From Plumapathes pennacea (Eukaryota > Cnidaria > Anthozoa > Antipatharia > Myriopathidae), in the NCBI GenBank assembly GCA_964036295.1, contig OZ038467.1, positions 2,113,501 to 2,177,500 of the forward strand: 64,000 bases of DNA. The letters are read 5' to 3'. The notes below the pieces were generated by a model, which saw nothing but the letters and a program-made list of their open reading frames with translations, searched no databases and was not told the origin of the DNA. The position numbers and the translations under genes are program-made. Shown here one piece after another: positions 33,628 to 45,969 of this stretch; within the stretch, counting starts at the first letter, position 1, and each line of letters starts with the position of its first letter.

Positions 33628-36600
33628 ATGCCATCAGTGAAGGGCTCTGTAAAAGGTGCAGTCTTCAGAAATCCGGAATATGCTGGATTATTTGACGAGC
33701 ACGACCCTGAAAAGATATTTGCTGAACTTAGAGAGATAGGGCATGGAAGCTTTGGTGCAGTGTACTATGTAAGTGCATTCAAAGAGAGGATATTACATGG
33801 CGGCGTGAAGATATGAATTTTATTTTCGAGTGGTAAAAACAATATTTTATGAATGAGCGCTTCGCGAGTGAATAAAATATTGTTTTTACCACTCGAAAAT
33901 AAAATCCAAACTTCAAGCGGCCATGTAATTTTCTTTTTATTATATTAGACACGAGTGTTGTATGAGAAATTGCACAAACAACCGTGCAAAAGCTGGAAAT
34001 GATGCCAACGATATCCTCACTAGTGAGGATATGGAAAATACGCCACTCAGGTCCCGGATGTAGTTTCGTATGGATTTTACATATGGTATATTTTTCAGTA
34101 AAACACTCGTGTCTATATAATAAATATTTATATTTTGTTGGTTCTATGAGGTTCACATTATCAACAGTGGTGTATTTTCCATTTTCATGAAAGCAATGCC
34201 TAAATATAATGTGACAATTGAATACGTCATGCTTCTGAAACTACATGGTCTACATTACTTTGTTTTGTACAGTTTTGGCCAACTATTATTGAGCTGTTGC
34301 TTGTAATATTAGACTATGTGTGTATACAATCTAAAGAGTTGGCATAATTACAAAGTATGTAAAAATAGTTGAAACTGCAACAGTATGACTTGGAGTTTAT
34401 TTTCAGCTGGGTCTTGTAATACGATCTGTTCTGATATAGTTTGTGTGTATGTGATGTAGCAGCCTTTTTATAAAGAAATATTGGAATGCCAAAGTAGCCA
34501 TGTAGCTTATTCTGTGAGTGATTTTTGAAAAGGCTGATATAGTTTATACGTGCAGGTTATCATACTGTAGATTTTTTTGCTGATGCAATATTTTAACTTT
34601 GGTCATTTACATACAGTGTATTGGCAAAACATCAATAATCTGTTTCACTGATTTAAATCTGGCTCAATTTTGTGATTGTGGTTTTTCTTTTTTACAACTT
34701 TAAATGTTTGGAAATGTATTTTGTGTTTGTACATATGACCAGAACCAGTGTTTGTTGTTGTAGTGTATGTTGTTGTAGTATATGTTGTTGGCGTGTATGT
34801 TGTTGGCAAGTTGCCTCCAAAGGCACGAGGGAGCCTCATGAATTTTAAAATGTACCTCATGTAACTGATTTACATTTGCCTTTTGCTGCAGGCCAGAAAT
34901 GTTCGCACCAATGAAGTTGTGGCCATCAAGAAGATGTCCTATAATGGCAAACAGTCCCAAGAGGTTTGTTGTGAATTGTGTCTGAATAATATGGTAACAT
35001 TAGGAGCATTTGGAGTGAAAACATTGTTTTATTGTGCAGACCTGTCAGTATATCACTTATCTCAGTCTGTAGTGTACTGTATTGAGGTTGAATTTGTGAT
35101 ATACTGATACAATATGTGAAAGCATTTCTTCAGCAAGAGACATCTATGTAATACTATTGTGTTTATGAATGAATATTTTGGATAAAATCCCAGATCAAGT
35201 TCTGCACAGGACTGTAATCAGTAATACTCACACAATTGATTTTTTGTGTTTCCCAGAAATGGCAGGACATTGTGAAGGAAGTGAAGTTTTTAAAACAATG
35301 CAACCACAAGAATACAATAAGCTACAAAGGATGTTATCTGAAGGATCACACAGCCTGGGTAAGATGACTGTTCTTTGAAAAAACTCACAAGCCAAAAATA
35401 ACTCACGTGACGCTGACACACTAGTCCAGTTAATTCAAACAGCTAGTTCAAACAGTAAGTTGTCGAAAAAATCTACTGGCCTGACAGCAAAGTCTGGTAC
35501 AGGGTTCGCATGAGTCATGGAAAACCTGGAAAGTCATGGAATTTTTGAATTTCATTTTCCAGGCCTAGAAAGTCATGGAATTTAAGTGCGGGTCATGGAA
35601 AATGGCGTCCATTGTATGAAATACAATTCTTTTGAATGAAAAAAGCGAAAATGAGTCGGGAAACAGAACCGTGAATTTTATATTCGAAAATAACAGGTCA
35701 ACTTTAGATCATGGAACACTCTAATAGGTCATGGAAAGTCATGGAATTTTCAAAAGCCCAAAAGAGTACAAACCCTGTGGTAGCCCCAGACAGCCAACAG
35801 ACAAGGCTTTTGTCATGCCTTGCTGACAGTGTCACAGTCCCAGTGACATAAATACTGTGCACAGAAAGTGTTTTTACCTCTCCTTCACTTTCATGTCATA
35901 TTTTTTTTAGTTTCTATTATGCCAAGCTACAGTACAACTTCCTTGTTCACTATTGCTTTCTATCTTGCTGCAACGGAGCATAGCCATTTTGCCACTACTC
36001 CTGAAATAACAACAGCAGCAACACTATTTCATGTACTAACTAATATAAAGGAAGTAAAATATCAATTACAAAAGAAAGATACAATAGAAATATAATAAAA
36101 GGAAATACTTTCCGTCAAGTGAAATGACCAGCAGACTAAACTAGTCAGATGACACTCTATATTACTAGTGAAAACAGCCTGGTGTTTACTGATCGTTAGT
36201 TAGTGTGAATATACACTTGCAAAAAACTAAGCAGACATTACAAAATTGTTACAATTGTTTCACTATTGTTTTCTCTTTTAGCTTGTGATGCAGTACTGTC
36301 TGGGTTCTGCGTCAGACATTTTGGAAGGTGAGCGGATTAGGCAACGCTTTTGTTTTTTTGCTTCAAAGTTCTAGTTATCCTTAAAACACGAGTAAAGCAA
36401 TACTCAGACCCAAGAAATATTTCCTTTTGGAGTTGTTTGGAGATTATTTAGTAAGATATTTGAAATGAAAGAGTTAAGATACCAGAAAAAAAGGTGCAGA
36501 TTGTTTACAGTGCTTTTGCAGTGCGTCAATATTGTGGGCTTGTGGTAGATTTTCATGGCAATTCTTACTCTACATTGCAGTCCACAAGAAACCCCTGGCA

Positions 36601-39600
36601 GAAGTGGAAATTGCTGCCATATGTCATGATGCATTAGAAGTGAGTGAACAGAAAATACTAATCACTTCTATTCAGCAGTAAACTGTATTGTTCTCTTTAA
36701 GTTTTTCATCATCATGTGGTCTTTTGTCAGAAGGCTCCGACTGACTGCAGAGACAAAAGCACCAAATGTGTTAACTTTGCCCCATATTTTCAGGGTTTAG
36801 CATATTTGCACAGATGTGGAAAGATACACAGGGATGTAAAAGGTAGATGCTTTCCCCAGTATTTAGCTTTGAGGCCTTGTGTCATATGTAGTTTTGTGTG
36901 TGTGTTTGTGTGTGTGTTCAGTATGCATGGTCCAGGTTATGTCCAGGCAGTCACAATGTTAAAGCTTCTCTGTGTAAATGTATTATTTTCAGCTGGAAAT
37001 GTCCTGCTAACTGAAGATGGGACTGTGAAACTGGGTGAGTAATGATATTGTATTGGAGTTGACCTCACTGTACTTCCAACAGGGAACCCTTGACACCGTT
37101 TTTGCTGTTAGAAGTGTTATGCAGAAGAAGCATCTAGAGTATTTCATACTGTTTAAGTGATTTTAATTTCTTTTGATTTTTATTCCCAACAGCCGACTTT
37201 GGATCTGCAGCACTCCAGTCACCTGCCAACTCATTTGTGGGGACTCCTTACTGGTGAGGGTGACAGTAAGAAGTGCACAGTAATATCTGTTAATTTCCAC
37301 TGACAGCACCACTCTATCATTAAAATAATAAGCCACTTTCACAACCATGTAGTAAGCAGCTGAAATACTTATTGTTTCCTAAATAAGCCTCTAAAACTGT
37401 CAATTCTGGTGAATTCACTTAGGATGGCCCCTGAAGTGATTTTAGCAATGGATGAAGGGCAGTATGATGGAAAGGTGAGGATGTTTGCCAGTTTTGCTTG
37501 TTGTTGTTGTTGCTGTTGTTATCCATTATGTTTTTGTGGTTATTGTATACTGTAGTACACGGTTGGCTGCTCAAAACTGAAACACATCTGCTGAACACTG
37601 TAGAATGAATATGCTCAAGTTTCTTTTTTTTTTTTGTTCATTTTCAGGTTGATGTCTGGTCATTAGGAATCACTTGCATTGAATTAGGTAAGAATTGATT
37701 TGCTGCTGCTGCTGTTGGTTTTGTTTCTTATTTGCTGTGGCAACATAATATATAGTAATATGACATTCATCCTTTATTGTTTCTCACTAATTTTTTTATT
37801 TATTTCTCTTTTTGTAGCCGAGAGGAAACCACCCCTGTTCAACATGAATGCCATGAGTGCATTGTACCACATTGCTCAGAATGATCCTCCTACATTATCC
37901 ACTGAAAACTGGTATGTCATCAGGAATTTGATTACTCTCCTAGAATGGCCTTCTGTAGAGAAGCAGTGTTATGAGATGCACATGCACACACGTTTGTTTG
38001 AATCTGGAAAACATTTGCCCAATGCTTTCAAGTTTGAAGTCCAAGATGGCATCCACAACAGCGGTGGATTTGCTGCTTGATCGCTTGGCATTGTTGTGGA
38101 CTTTAAAGTATTGGGCAAATGTTTTCGAGATTCAACCAAGCGTGCGTGCATGCACATTTCATGACACTGCTCCTTTAAGGTCAGGTAATACTTTGGGCAC
38201 GTATTAAATAAGTGTAGAGACTTGATCATAAGCAGTCATGAATGAAGACATGAGTCTAGTATTTTGAGCAGTTAAACCAGTGATGCAGTTTCTACCACAC
38301 CTGCTTCATTCTAACTACTCCTAATTTTAGTGCCACCATAATGTTCAGCACACACACCACTCAATATACCTGCACACTCTTCCAAAAATAATTAGCCCAC
38401 CTATTTTAGTGTGAATAGCGATCAATATTGGTATAAATTGCAGTAAAAGGTTGAAATATTGTGTACCTTGCCCTCATTTCCATGTAGAAGTGTTTAATCC
38501 AACAACTTATGCTTATGCTTTGTCTTCCAGGTCAGAGGACTTCATTAATTTTGTCGAAGTTTGCTTGCAAAAGCATCCTGCTGACCGACCCAGAGCTGAA
38601 GATCTCTTGAAGGTATGACTACGTCTGTGGCAATTACATGTTGAGGTTTTTAGTCAAGAAACTGTTATCTCAGTTTGCTGTTACCATGTATGTAACATTT
38701 TAGTGAGCTAGCAAGCATTTGAGCGCATTGTATCTAAAAGAAACTCCGTTACTTTGAATGATTCTCAGAAATACTTTTTTGATTTCGTGTTCAGCATCAA
38801 TTCATCAGCAGACCAAGACCAAATGGAATTATCAGCGACTTGATAAACCGAACTAAGCAGTCGGTTCGTGCTCTGGACAACATGAACTACCGCAAGATGA
38901 AGAAGATGATCATGAAAGATGTGCCTGGCGAGGCCGGTGAGGAGGGGTTCTCAGACGGGGACAGCACTGCAAGTGCAAGCACAGACATAAACGACAAAGA
39001 ACAGGTGAGAGCTGAGTTACACCGTAGTATGATGCATCTGTTATGGTATATGCCATGACTGGTATACCATGACCGACTTACCAACCACGTACCATGCACT
39101 TACTGACCATATTTCCAACCACATTACCGACCACATACTGACCATGTTACCAACCATATACCGACCACGTTACCAATCACATTACCAACCACATTACTGA
39201 CCACATTACTGACCACACACTAACCACGTTACCGACCACATACTGACCATGTTACCAACCATATACCGACCACGTTACCAACCACATTACCGAGCACACA
39301 CTGACCACATACTGACCACATACCGACCACATACCGTCCACATTACCAACCACATACTGACCACATTACCAACCACATACCGTCCACTTACCGACCACAT
39401 ACTGACCACATACCAACCACATACCGTCCACTTACCGACCACATACTGACCACATACCAACCACATACTGACCACATACCAACCACATACTGACCACATA
39501 CCAACCACATACCGTCCACTTACCGACCACATACTGACCACATACCGACCACATACTGACCACTTACCGACCACATACTGACCACATACCAACCACATAC

Positions 39601-42600
39601 TGACCACATTACCAACCACATACTGACCACATACCAACCACATACCATCCACTTACTGACCACATACTGACCACATACCAACCACATACCGTCCACTTAC
39701 CGACCACATACTGACCACATACCAACCACATACTGACCACATTACCAACCACATACTGACCACATACCAACCACATACTGACCACATACCAACCACATAC
39801 TGACCACATACCAACCACATACCGTCCACTTACCGACCACATACTGACCACATTACCAACCACATGCTGACCACATACCAACCACATTACCAACCACATA
39901 CTAACCACATTACCAACCACATTACCAACCACATACCGTCCACTTACCGACCACATACTGACCAGTGCGACTTGTTCACCGTTACTTGGCAGGAGTAACC
40001 CATCTGTTAAATTGAGCACAATGCTTGCTGAGTTTCAAATTATCCCGGAGTTGGTGCCTTATCTATAGATCAAAACGCAGCACATTTCGTGGTGGCGTCT
40101 TGCCGTGGCGTAGTGATCAGTCCGTGATCGATCTTTCTCCTTTCTTTACACTCCAGCCTTTCTTCCAATTTCCTATAAAGTCGGCTTGCCACCTTGGTGA
40201 GGCTTTAGACAGCGGAGATGGCCCTTTGCCTGCTGGACTTCCTTACTTCACAGCTTCTTTCCAGGTCCTCCTTACGTTGTATCGTCGCCAAATTCAATTT
40301 GATTCTCTTCCTTGTCCATTTGCTTGGCATTAACATAAAATAAAGACCATTTCGGCTGATTTCGTTGAGAGCATTTTACCTTCACTATCCTAATATCTAA
40401 ACAACTGTTTGTCTAATGCCATTCACAGTAAGCATCTTTATGGGCTAATGATGGTTAATGAATCGTTTATTGCTTGTTTCTTTGTTGTATTTCCAGCTAC
40501 TAACATGTTATGTTTGACAGACTAGCAACTCAAGTGATCACCGATAAATATTACATAACTCATGTTCACCCCTATATTAGTAACTTAATCTTAGGCATCC
40601 ACGAACATGTAAAACTCACACTTACGCGTTTACTAACGTAAATGATTCGTTTTGCTCCCTCCCTCCCTCCCTCACTCACTGCCACCCATTCACACGTTTA
40701 CACACTCACTCGGTTGCTCACACCAATACAAACACGTGCACTCATTCGTCAGTTGTTACATCCACATTACTCGCATACGAGGGGGGGGGGGGGGGGGAGC
40801 ACTCCTTATGATTAACTATGCGGAAGCTCCGCCCGAAAGGGGTCCCTTTTAAAGCCTCGTGTATAAAACAAGGTATAATAAACGTACCTTTTTGGTATTT
40901 TAAAGGGTCGGTAAGAATGCCTGACCAAAGGAAAAATCGTATTGGTATTTCACAGAGGTTCTAAAACTCGTCCCTCCATTACGAAGTTCGAAAAAACGGC
41001 GTGCGGTCTTAGTGGACGTTTTCCTGTCCAAAGGCATAAAAAAGGGGGTAATTTTTTACTGGGGTCACCATTTTGACCCCAGGTTGAAAGGCAGGGCGGA
41101 GCCTCCCCGTATAAAATTCTTCAAGTGCCCCCGGGTGTGAACTGATCGATACTGAACATGATTGACACTGTGTTCAGGTTCCAGACACGAATGCCGCAAA
41201 GAAGGGCAGCGTGAGTAGCAGCGGCGGAGGAAGCGTGAACAGTAGTCACAACAGCAGCACAGAAAGTCTGCACAGTACGGAAGCAAGTGCGAGCGCAGAG
41301 ATCCCCGAAAGCCCCACGTTCCTTGTACCGCCTCCCAATGTAAGTGAGCTGTCTGTCTTCAGTCCACAGTTGTTTCTTTTAACTTTTACGTTTCTTTTGC
41401 AAAGTTCGAGTTCTATGTGCGTGAATAACGCGCAACGCAGTGGTATAAAAAACAAACACCATGTGGTGCCTTCCCCCCCTGGTCTGACGCTGTCCTGCTC
41501 CTATGTTCCCCCCCTGTAACAGATGCGAGGACAGGATGATGACCGATTCGCAACGATCCGACCTCAGAACGTGATCGCGCGCCAACACCAGGAGCATAAC
41601 AGACCGGGAGGAGACGAGGTGCAGAATCAGTTGGCCGTGTACAAACGCATGAGACAAAATCACCAGAGACAGCTACAGACTCTTGAGAACAAACTACAGG
41701 CCGAGATGAACGAGCACAGGCGCACGCTCGACAAGGAGTATGACCAACAGGTAACTTCTCCATACCGTACTTGTAACAGCTGCTTATGAAGTGAAAGGAG
41801 AAACTACGCCTTCATCACTTGCGAACCGTGTGACGTCACTTCCGCTGATTTGACCGCGCATAAAAATGGACCATCGAGTGGCGATGCTTCAGACGCTTTT
41901 AGTGGCAAAATCAAACGATTGACTGTTCTATGATTATTCAATAGGTTCACCGATACGTTTTATAACCGCGTGATTACCCTACAGTTTATTTTCGAGTCAG
42001 CGGTCATAGCACAAAACGTAGTTGTTGGTGTGGCGCTTGTTGAACCCTAGTCCTAGACAAGAAACTCAACCTGAGGCTCATCACTTAAGTATAACATAGT
42101 TCAAGACATTTTCTGTAGCAAATTGAGCACAAGTGTAACGACGCTTGCACAGTTCTGCCTCGAGTTAGATAGTAATGGCGGCGAACTCTGACGAATAAGA
42201 ACGTATTTCCTCCAATAGGTGCATCAATTTGAGAAGGAGTTGGATAAGCTGCGCGGGAGACACAAGACTGAGCTGGAGCAGAAGCTGAAGCAGAGTCAAG
42301 CGGACGAGCGCAAGCTCTCAAGACATATCCGGGACATGCAGGACAGCGAGATGAAGGCGTTCAACTCCAAACAGAAGGCGGAGTACAAGGCTGCCAAAAT
42401 GCAGTTCAAAAAGGTCAGCGCCACCTCCAAGTTTTTGCCCCGAAGTTTAGTTACATTTGCATGAAACTGCTGTCATGGGAATAACGTTTGCTTCGTGACA
42501 TTTTGAAGAGCGTGACACAAGAGCTTTCTGATTGCGCGTGAAATATCGAAGAGTTTTCTGATTGCGTGACATATTGCAGAGCTTTCTGATTGCGTGACAT

Positions 42601-45600
42601 GTTGAACAGCGTTCTGGTTGCGCGTGACACAAGAGCTTTCTGATTGCGCGTGAAATATCGAAGAGTTTACTGATTGCGTGACATATTGCAGAGCTTTCTG
42701 ATTGCGTGACATGTTGAAGATCTTTTTGGTTGCGCGTGACATATTGAAGAGTTGTGTTTATTTGTAGGCCCATGCCAACAACCGGCTGTCTTACCAGGGC
42801 AGCAAAGATCAGTTTCACTCCACTCAGAACGCTGCCCACCAGCAGAAATTGCTAGAACACAGGGACTACCGCAGCGCGGAGTTGAGGAAGTGTCGCCACG
42901 ACCAGCTGAAGGAGCGGCAGAAGCTCGAGAAGATGCTTCTCACCGAGGTTAGTCTCTCCGCTGGAGTGAACCACTGTCGCCCTAGATATGCGACCCGGAG
43001 ATGAAAAGACATTCTAATGTTATAGTCGTTAACAACTAAAAAGCTTTGAGGGAGGAGTACCGCTGGCAATTCCGGCAACCCAGCCATGAGCCATGAGCCG
43101 TGGGTCGTGGTCGCGTTTGTGTTTGTGTCCGTGTCCGTGTCCGTGTTTGCGTTTATGTTTGTATTTGTGTTTGTGTTTGTGTTTGCATTCGTGTTTAAGT
43201 TCCTGTTCTTCCTCAGGTTTCGTGCTGCTCGTGTTTCGTACTCGTGTTCCGCGTGCTTGCGTTTGTGTTCGCGTTCGCGCTTATGTTTCGTGCTCATACT
43301 TCCGTTTTTGTTTCCGTCTGACTGTTAGTTTAGTTCAGTGAAACTGAGAAAGACGGCCCTTGTTAGCTAGTTTTGCACGTCTTGGTAATTGTGTTTTTTT
43401 GCCCATATGCCGGCCGACCCTTTTCATCTCGTATAGGACATGAACAAACTGGAGCACCAGAAGGAGCAGTCGCATCAGATGCTTGTCCGGCATCACGAGT
43501 GCACACAGGATCTGGAGTTCAAGCACCTGCTCGCTATACACAAACTTAGACGAGAGCAGCAGCAGAATCAGCACCAGACAGAATGGAACAACCAGATGGA
43601 GTACAACAAGAACGCTGAACTCGAGCTGCGCAAGAAACACTTGTTCGAGTTAAAGCAACAGCCCAAAACGCTCAAGGTCGGTAACAAGTGTCTTGCCCTT
43701 TTCTCTTCTTGTCCCTGTTTATTGAGGTTTCTATGTAAAGGCTAATAAAGGGGTTCACTAAATAGATGTTTACATGAAAGACTGGATGTTGTGATGAGAG
43801 GGCTAATAAGGACTCGATGTTGTGATGGGACCGGGCGAGGTTGTAGTGTGAGGGTTAATGAGGGGGTTCACTAAATAGATGTTTACATGAAGGACTCGAT
43901 GTTGTGATGGGACTGGGCGAGGTTGTAGTGTGAGGGTTAATGAGGGGGTTCACTAAATAGATGTTTACATGAAGGACTCGATGTTGTGATGGGACCGGGC
44001 GAGGTTGTAGTGTGAGGGTTAATGAGGGGGTTCACTAAATAGATGTTTACATGAAGGACTGGACGGAGCGAGGCGGCTGCTGAGTGAGTTTTGTCGTAAG
44101 AGTCAACAGAGTAGGGTCGCTAAATAGAGGTTTACATACAGTATGTGGCTGTTTCACTACAGCCTCAAGTCCTCCCGGACGCAAAGAGACAGACAAACTT
44201 TATTTCCTTACCATCGCTTTTAAACCTTGCTTGGGTTATTTCTTGTGCAGCAACAAGAGATAAGAATCAAGAAGCAGTACCGTGACGCCATCAAGATCCA
44301 GACGCTTCAGTACAAAGCGTTACAGAAACAAGTGATTGACCGCGCACCACGTGATCAGCACAAGGATCTCATCAAGCAACTCCGTGAAGACAGGATGCGC
44401 AAGATGGCCGACTTAGCACTGCAGTATGACCAGAGCATCGCTGAAATGCTGCAAAGACAAACGGTCAGTTCACCAAAAGTATCCTACTCTTCTGTTCAGG
44501 CCTCGAGACGTTTGAACATTTTGCCTTCAGGGCCGTTTGTTTAAAGCACGATTAGGCTAATCCTGGATTAGTCTAAGCATTTTCTTGTCGTTCCTTAGTC
44601 CTTTCGTCACTCCCAAGAGTGATCAGCTTACATATTCTCTTTCATTTTCTCGTTATAGGGATATATCATACAGTATGGAGAACTTGGTTTTTGATATAGA
44701 TTTAATGATTCTCAGATGAAAGCTGATAAACCATCAGTTTTTACTACATTATACATTTCCTTCTTAAAAAAGAGAATCTGCATTTTCGCTCGTAGTTTGA
44801 CTCCCATGATTTGCCTTGAGCTTAGAACAATCTTATGAGTTAATCTCTGATCAAAGGCCGCAGTTTGTTGACCACGTGGTCCAGGCAAAGAGTAGTTACT
44901 CTGGATAACGCGCCTTATCTGAGCTTTGAGCTAACGGCCCCAGGTTTCCAAACTAAATGGACGATTCTGTTTCAGTTGAAACTTGACGAGGTGCAGGTGC
45001 GAGAACAGGAAGCGCTGAGAGTTCAACTTCAGTCGGAGCAGGAACTGCTAAGTGCGTATCAGAGCAAACAGGGCATGCAGCTGAAGGCGCAGCACGACCG
45101 AGAAGAAAAGGACCTGCAAGAAAAGGTGTCTGTTCGAAGAGCTCTCCTGGAGGACAAGGTAAGCCCCTCCCCCCACCTCTAACCCCCAAGGGGGAGCGAA
45201 AGAGATGCAAACTAAAACCTGCTTTTCACAAGCGACGCAAGCATAAGAGTTCTTGTGTTCTTCACTAGTTTTTACATACGCACATCTCTTGTGTTTGCGT
45301 CGCGCGTGAGAACCAGGCTTAAGGCATAGCAAAGCAGCCAAACCCCAACCTCGTTCCCAGGGCGGAAAGGCCCTGGGAACGAGGTTGGCGAAACCCTAGT
45401 TGTTTCAGTGACTTTTTTTTTTTTTGTTTTTTTTTTTGTTTTGTTTTTTTTTGACTACAGAGCCCGGATTCACCACCGAAAATTCTAAATTTCTTGTTAC
45501 TTGATTTGTTGAATGACTCCATCACTCCTGAAAGCATATTTTCCCCCTCATCCTATATAAACACTCTCTTACGCCATAGCTCCCTCTGGTCTTACGATAC

Positions 45601-45969
45601 ATTCATTCGCTGGTGCAGACCGAAGAATAGCTCGCAGGCACCACTCTTTCACCTAACAATAGTTCCAGGACCTGTTGACCACCAAACCACATGTTTCCTC
45701 TGTTCTCTCAGATGTTTCAGGAGTCAAATCGGCTGGAGGACATGCGAGAGAGCAAAAGAGTCGTCATGGAGCGAAAGCACGTCAGAGAAATGGAGAACTT
45801 TGAGTTGAACGCAGACCACATGGACGACATAGGCACATCGTGGAAACACCGCAGCATCAGTAGCATCAGTAGCGTCAGCTCATCCGGCAGTACGTCTCGA
45901 GCCAGTGTGGAAAATAACGGTACAGTAGTGGCGAAGAACGACGGTCGCTTGTCGATACTCAGAGCTTGA
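33628..45969 (+). CDS. TAOK: TAO-type STE20 protein kinase
   Basis: Twenty-one coding exons: 33628-33768, 34892-34963, 35257-35358, 36282-36327, 36581-36639, 36794-36842, 36993-37034, 37193-37253, 37423-37474, 37648-37687, 37818-37911, 38531-38612, 38795-39004, 41178-41339, 41523-41750, 42219-42413, 42768-42947, 43437-43676, 44251-44463, 44976-45158, 45712-45969. They join in phase to about 902 residues, near human TAOK3 and shorter than TAOK1 (about 1000). The kinase domain has IGHGSFG (37-43), VAIKK with Lys60, IHRDVKAGN (Asp154), ADFGSA (Asp172) and FVGTPYWMAPEVI, the TAO subfamily signature. A Ser-rich linker ([14 protein letters not shown]) follows, then long coiled coils rich in Lys/Glu/Gln from exon 15 on, typical of TAO kinases that activate MAP2Ks in p38/JNK signalling and feed Hippo and microtubule control. 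The first in-frame ATG after the exon acceptor at 33571-33572 is used; an ATG at 33620 is out of frame and stops after six codons. Confidence 0.95.
33784..34123. mobile_element. Double-hairpin MITE in TAOK intron 1
   Basis: Left module (about 33785-33935): a palindrome with arms TATTACATGGCGGC and GCGGCCATGTAA around GAGCGCTTCGCGAGTG. Right module: ends TATTAGACACGAGTGTT and AACACTCGTGTCTATATAA, with a perfect 22-bp palindrome at 34011-34032 (ATATCCTCAC then TAGTGAGGATAT). A near-identical copy is at 57983-58323. It starts about 15 bases after the TAOK exon 1 splice donor. Confidence 0.85.
35499..35778. repeat. MITE-like repeat rich in GTCATGGAA
   Basis: Ends ACAGGGTTCGCA and TACAAACCCTGT are near-inverse. 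The interior repeats AAAGTCATGGAATTT several times. Located in TAOK intron 3; non-coding. Confidence 0.75.
37963..38170. repeat. MITE-like palindrome GCAGTGTTATGAGATGCACA
   Basis: The left end GCAGTGTTATGAGATGCACA is mirrored by TGCACATTTCATGACACTGC at the right. Inner arms AACATTTGCCCAATGCTTTC and its inverse surround a centre with CAACAGCGGTGGATTTGC. In TAOK intron 11. Confidence 0.85.
39050..39965. repeat. Minisatellite ACCACATACTG in TAOK intron 13
   Basis: About 900 bp of 11-12 bp units (ACCACATACTG, ACCACATACCA, CCAACCACATTA and CGTCCACTTACCG variants) with block-wise higher order. The plus strand is almost free of G. Long open frames on the minus strand across it are by-products of the repeat. 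Confidence 0.95.
40005..41177. other. Remainder of TAOK intron 13
   Basis: Intronic DNA without a gene. It holds a G homopolymer (40781-40797) and, at about 40905-41100, a repeat sharing TATTTCACAGAGGTTCTAAA and GGTTGAAAGGCAGGGCGGAG with 21345-21450. Confidence 0.6.
42505..42760. repeat. Tandem repeat with 112-bp higher-order period, TAOK intron 16
   Basis: Roughly 28-bp units built on GAGCTTTCTGATTGCGTGAC are arranged in a 112-bp block (about four units) seen twice; for example GACACAAGAGCTTTCTG recurs at 42514 and 42626. Confidence 0.85.
43090..43320. repeat. Degenerate GTGTTT/GTGTCC hexamer repeat, TAOK intron 17
   Basis: A run of GTGTTT, GTGTCC, GCGTTT and similar hexamers. Open frames here on both strands come from the repeat and show no protein family. 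Confidence 0.9.
43780..44075. repeat. 82-bp tandem repeat, TAOK intron 18
   Basis: The marker C(C/T)GGGCGAGGTTGTAGTG recurs at 43831, 43913 and 43995, so the period is 82 bp, with about 3.5 nearly identical copies and partial units at each side. Confidence 0.95.
44599..44811. repeat. CCCTTTCACTCCCAA-family repeat, copy 5
   Basis: CCTTTCGTCACTCCCAAGAG start, then ATATATCATACAGTATGGAG, AACTTGGTTTTTGATA and TTATACATTTCCTTCTT, all shared with the copies at 6396, 7886 and 27168. In TAOK intron 19. Confidence 0.75.
45216..45323. repeat. MITE-like palindrome, GCTGGTT-type ends, copy 3
   Basis: Ends AACCTGCTTTTCACAAGCGA and GCGTGAGAACCAGGCTT are inverse-like. GCGACGCAAGCATAAGAG and TCTTGTGTTTGCGTCGC form the arms. 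In TAOK intron 20. Confidence 0.75.
45345..45388. repeat. Perfect 19-bp stem, 6-base loop
   Basis: Arms 45345-45363 (CCAACCTCGTTCCCAGGGC) and 45370-45388 are exact inverses with a six-base loop GGAAAG. A strong cruciform or RNA hairpin candidate in TAOK intron 20. Confidence 0.95.

Noticed and set aside
39287..40019. Open frames of 121 and 136 codons on the minus strand
   Set aside because: They lie entirely in the 11/12-mer minisatellite; their [15 protein letters not shown] repetition is a by-product of the array.
43086..43341. Overlapping open frames on both strands
   Set aside because: They translate the GTGTTT hexamer repeat and show no domain or splice support.
43780..44075. Regular repeats resembling a CRISPR array
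   Set aside because: Units are directly tandem with no unique spacers, and the context is an intron of an animal gene.
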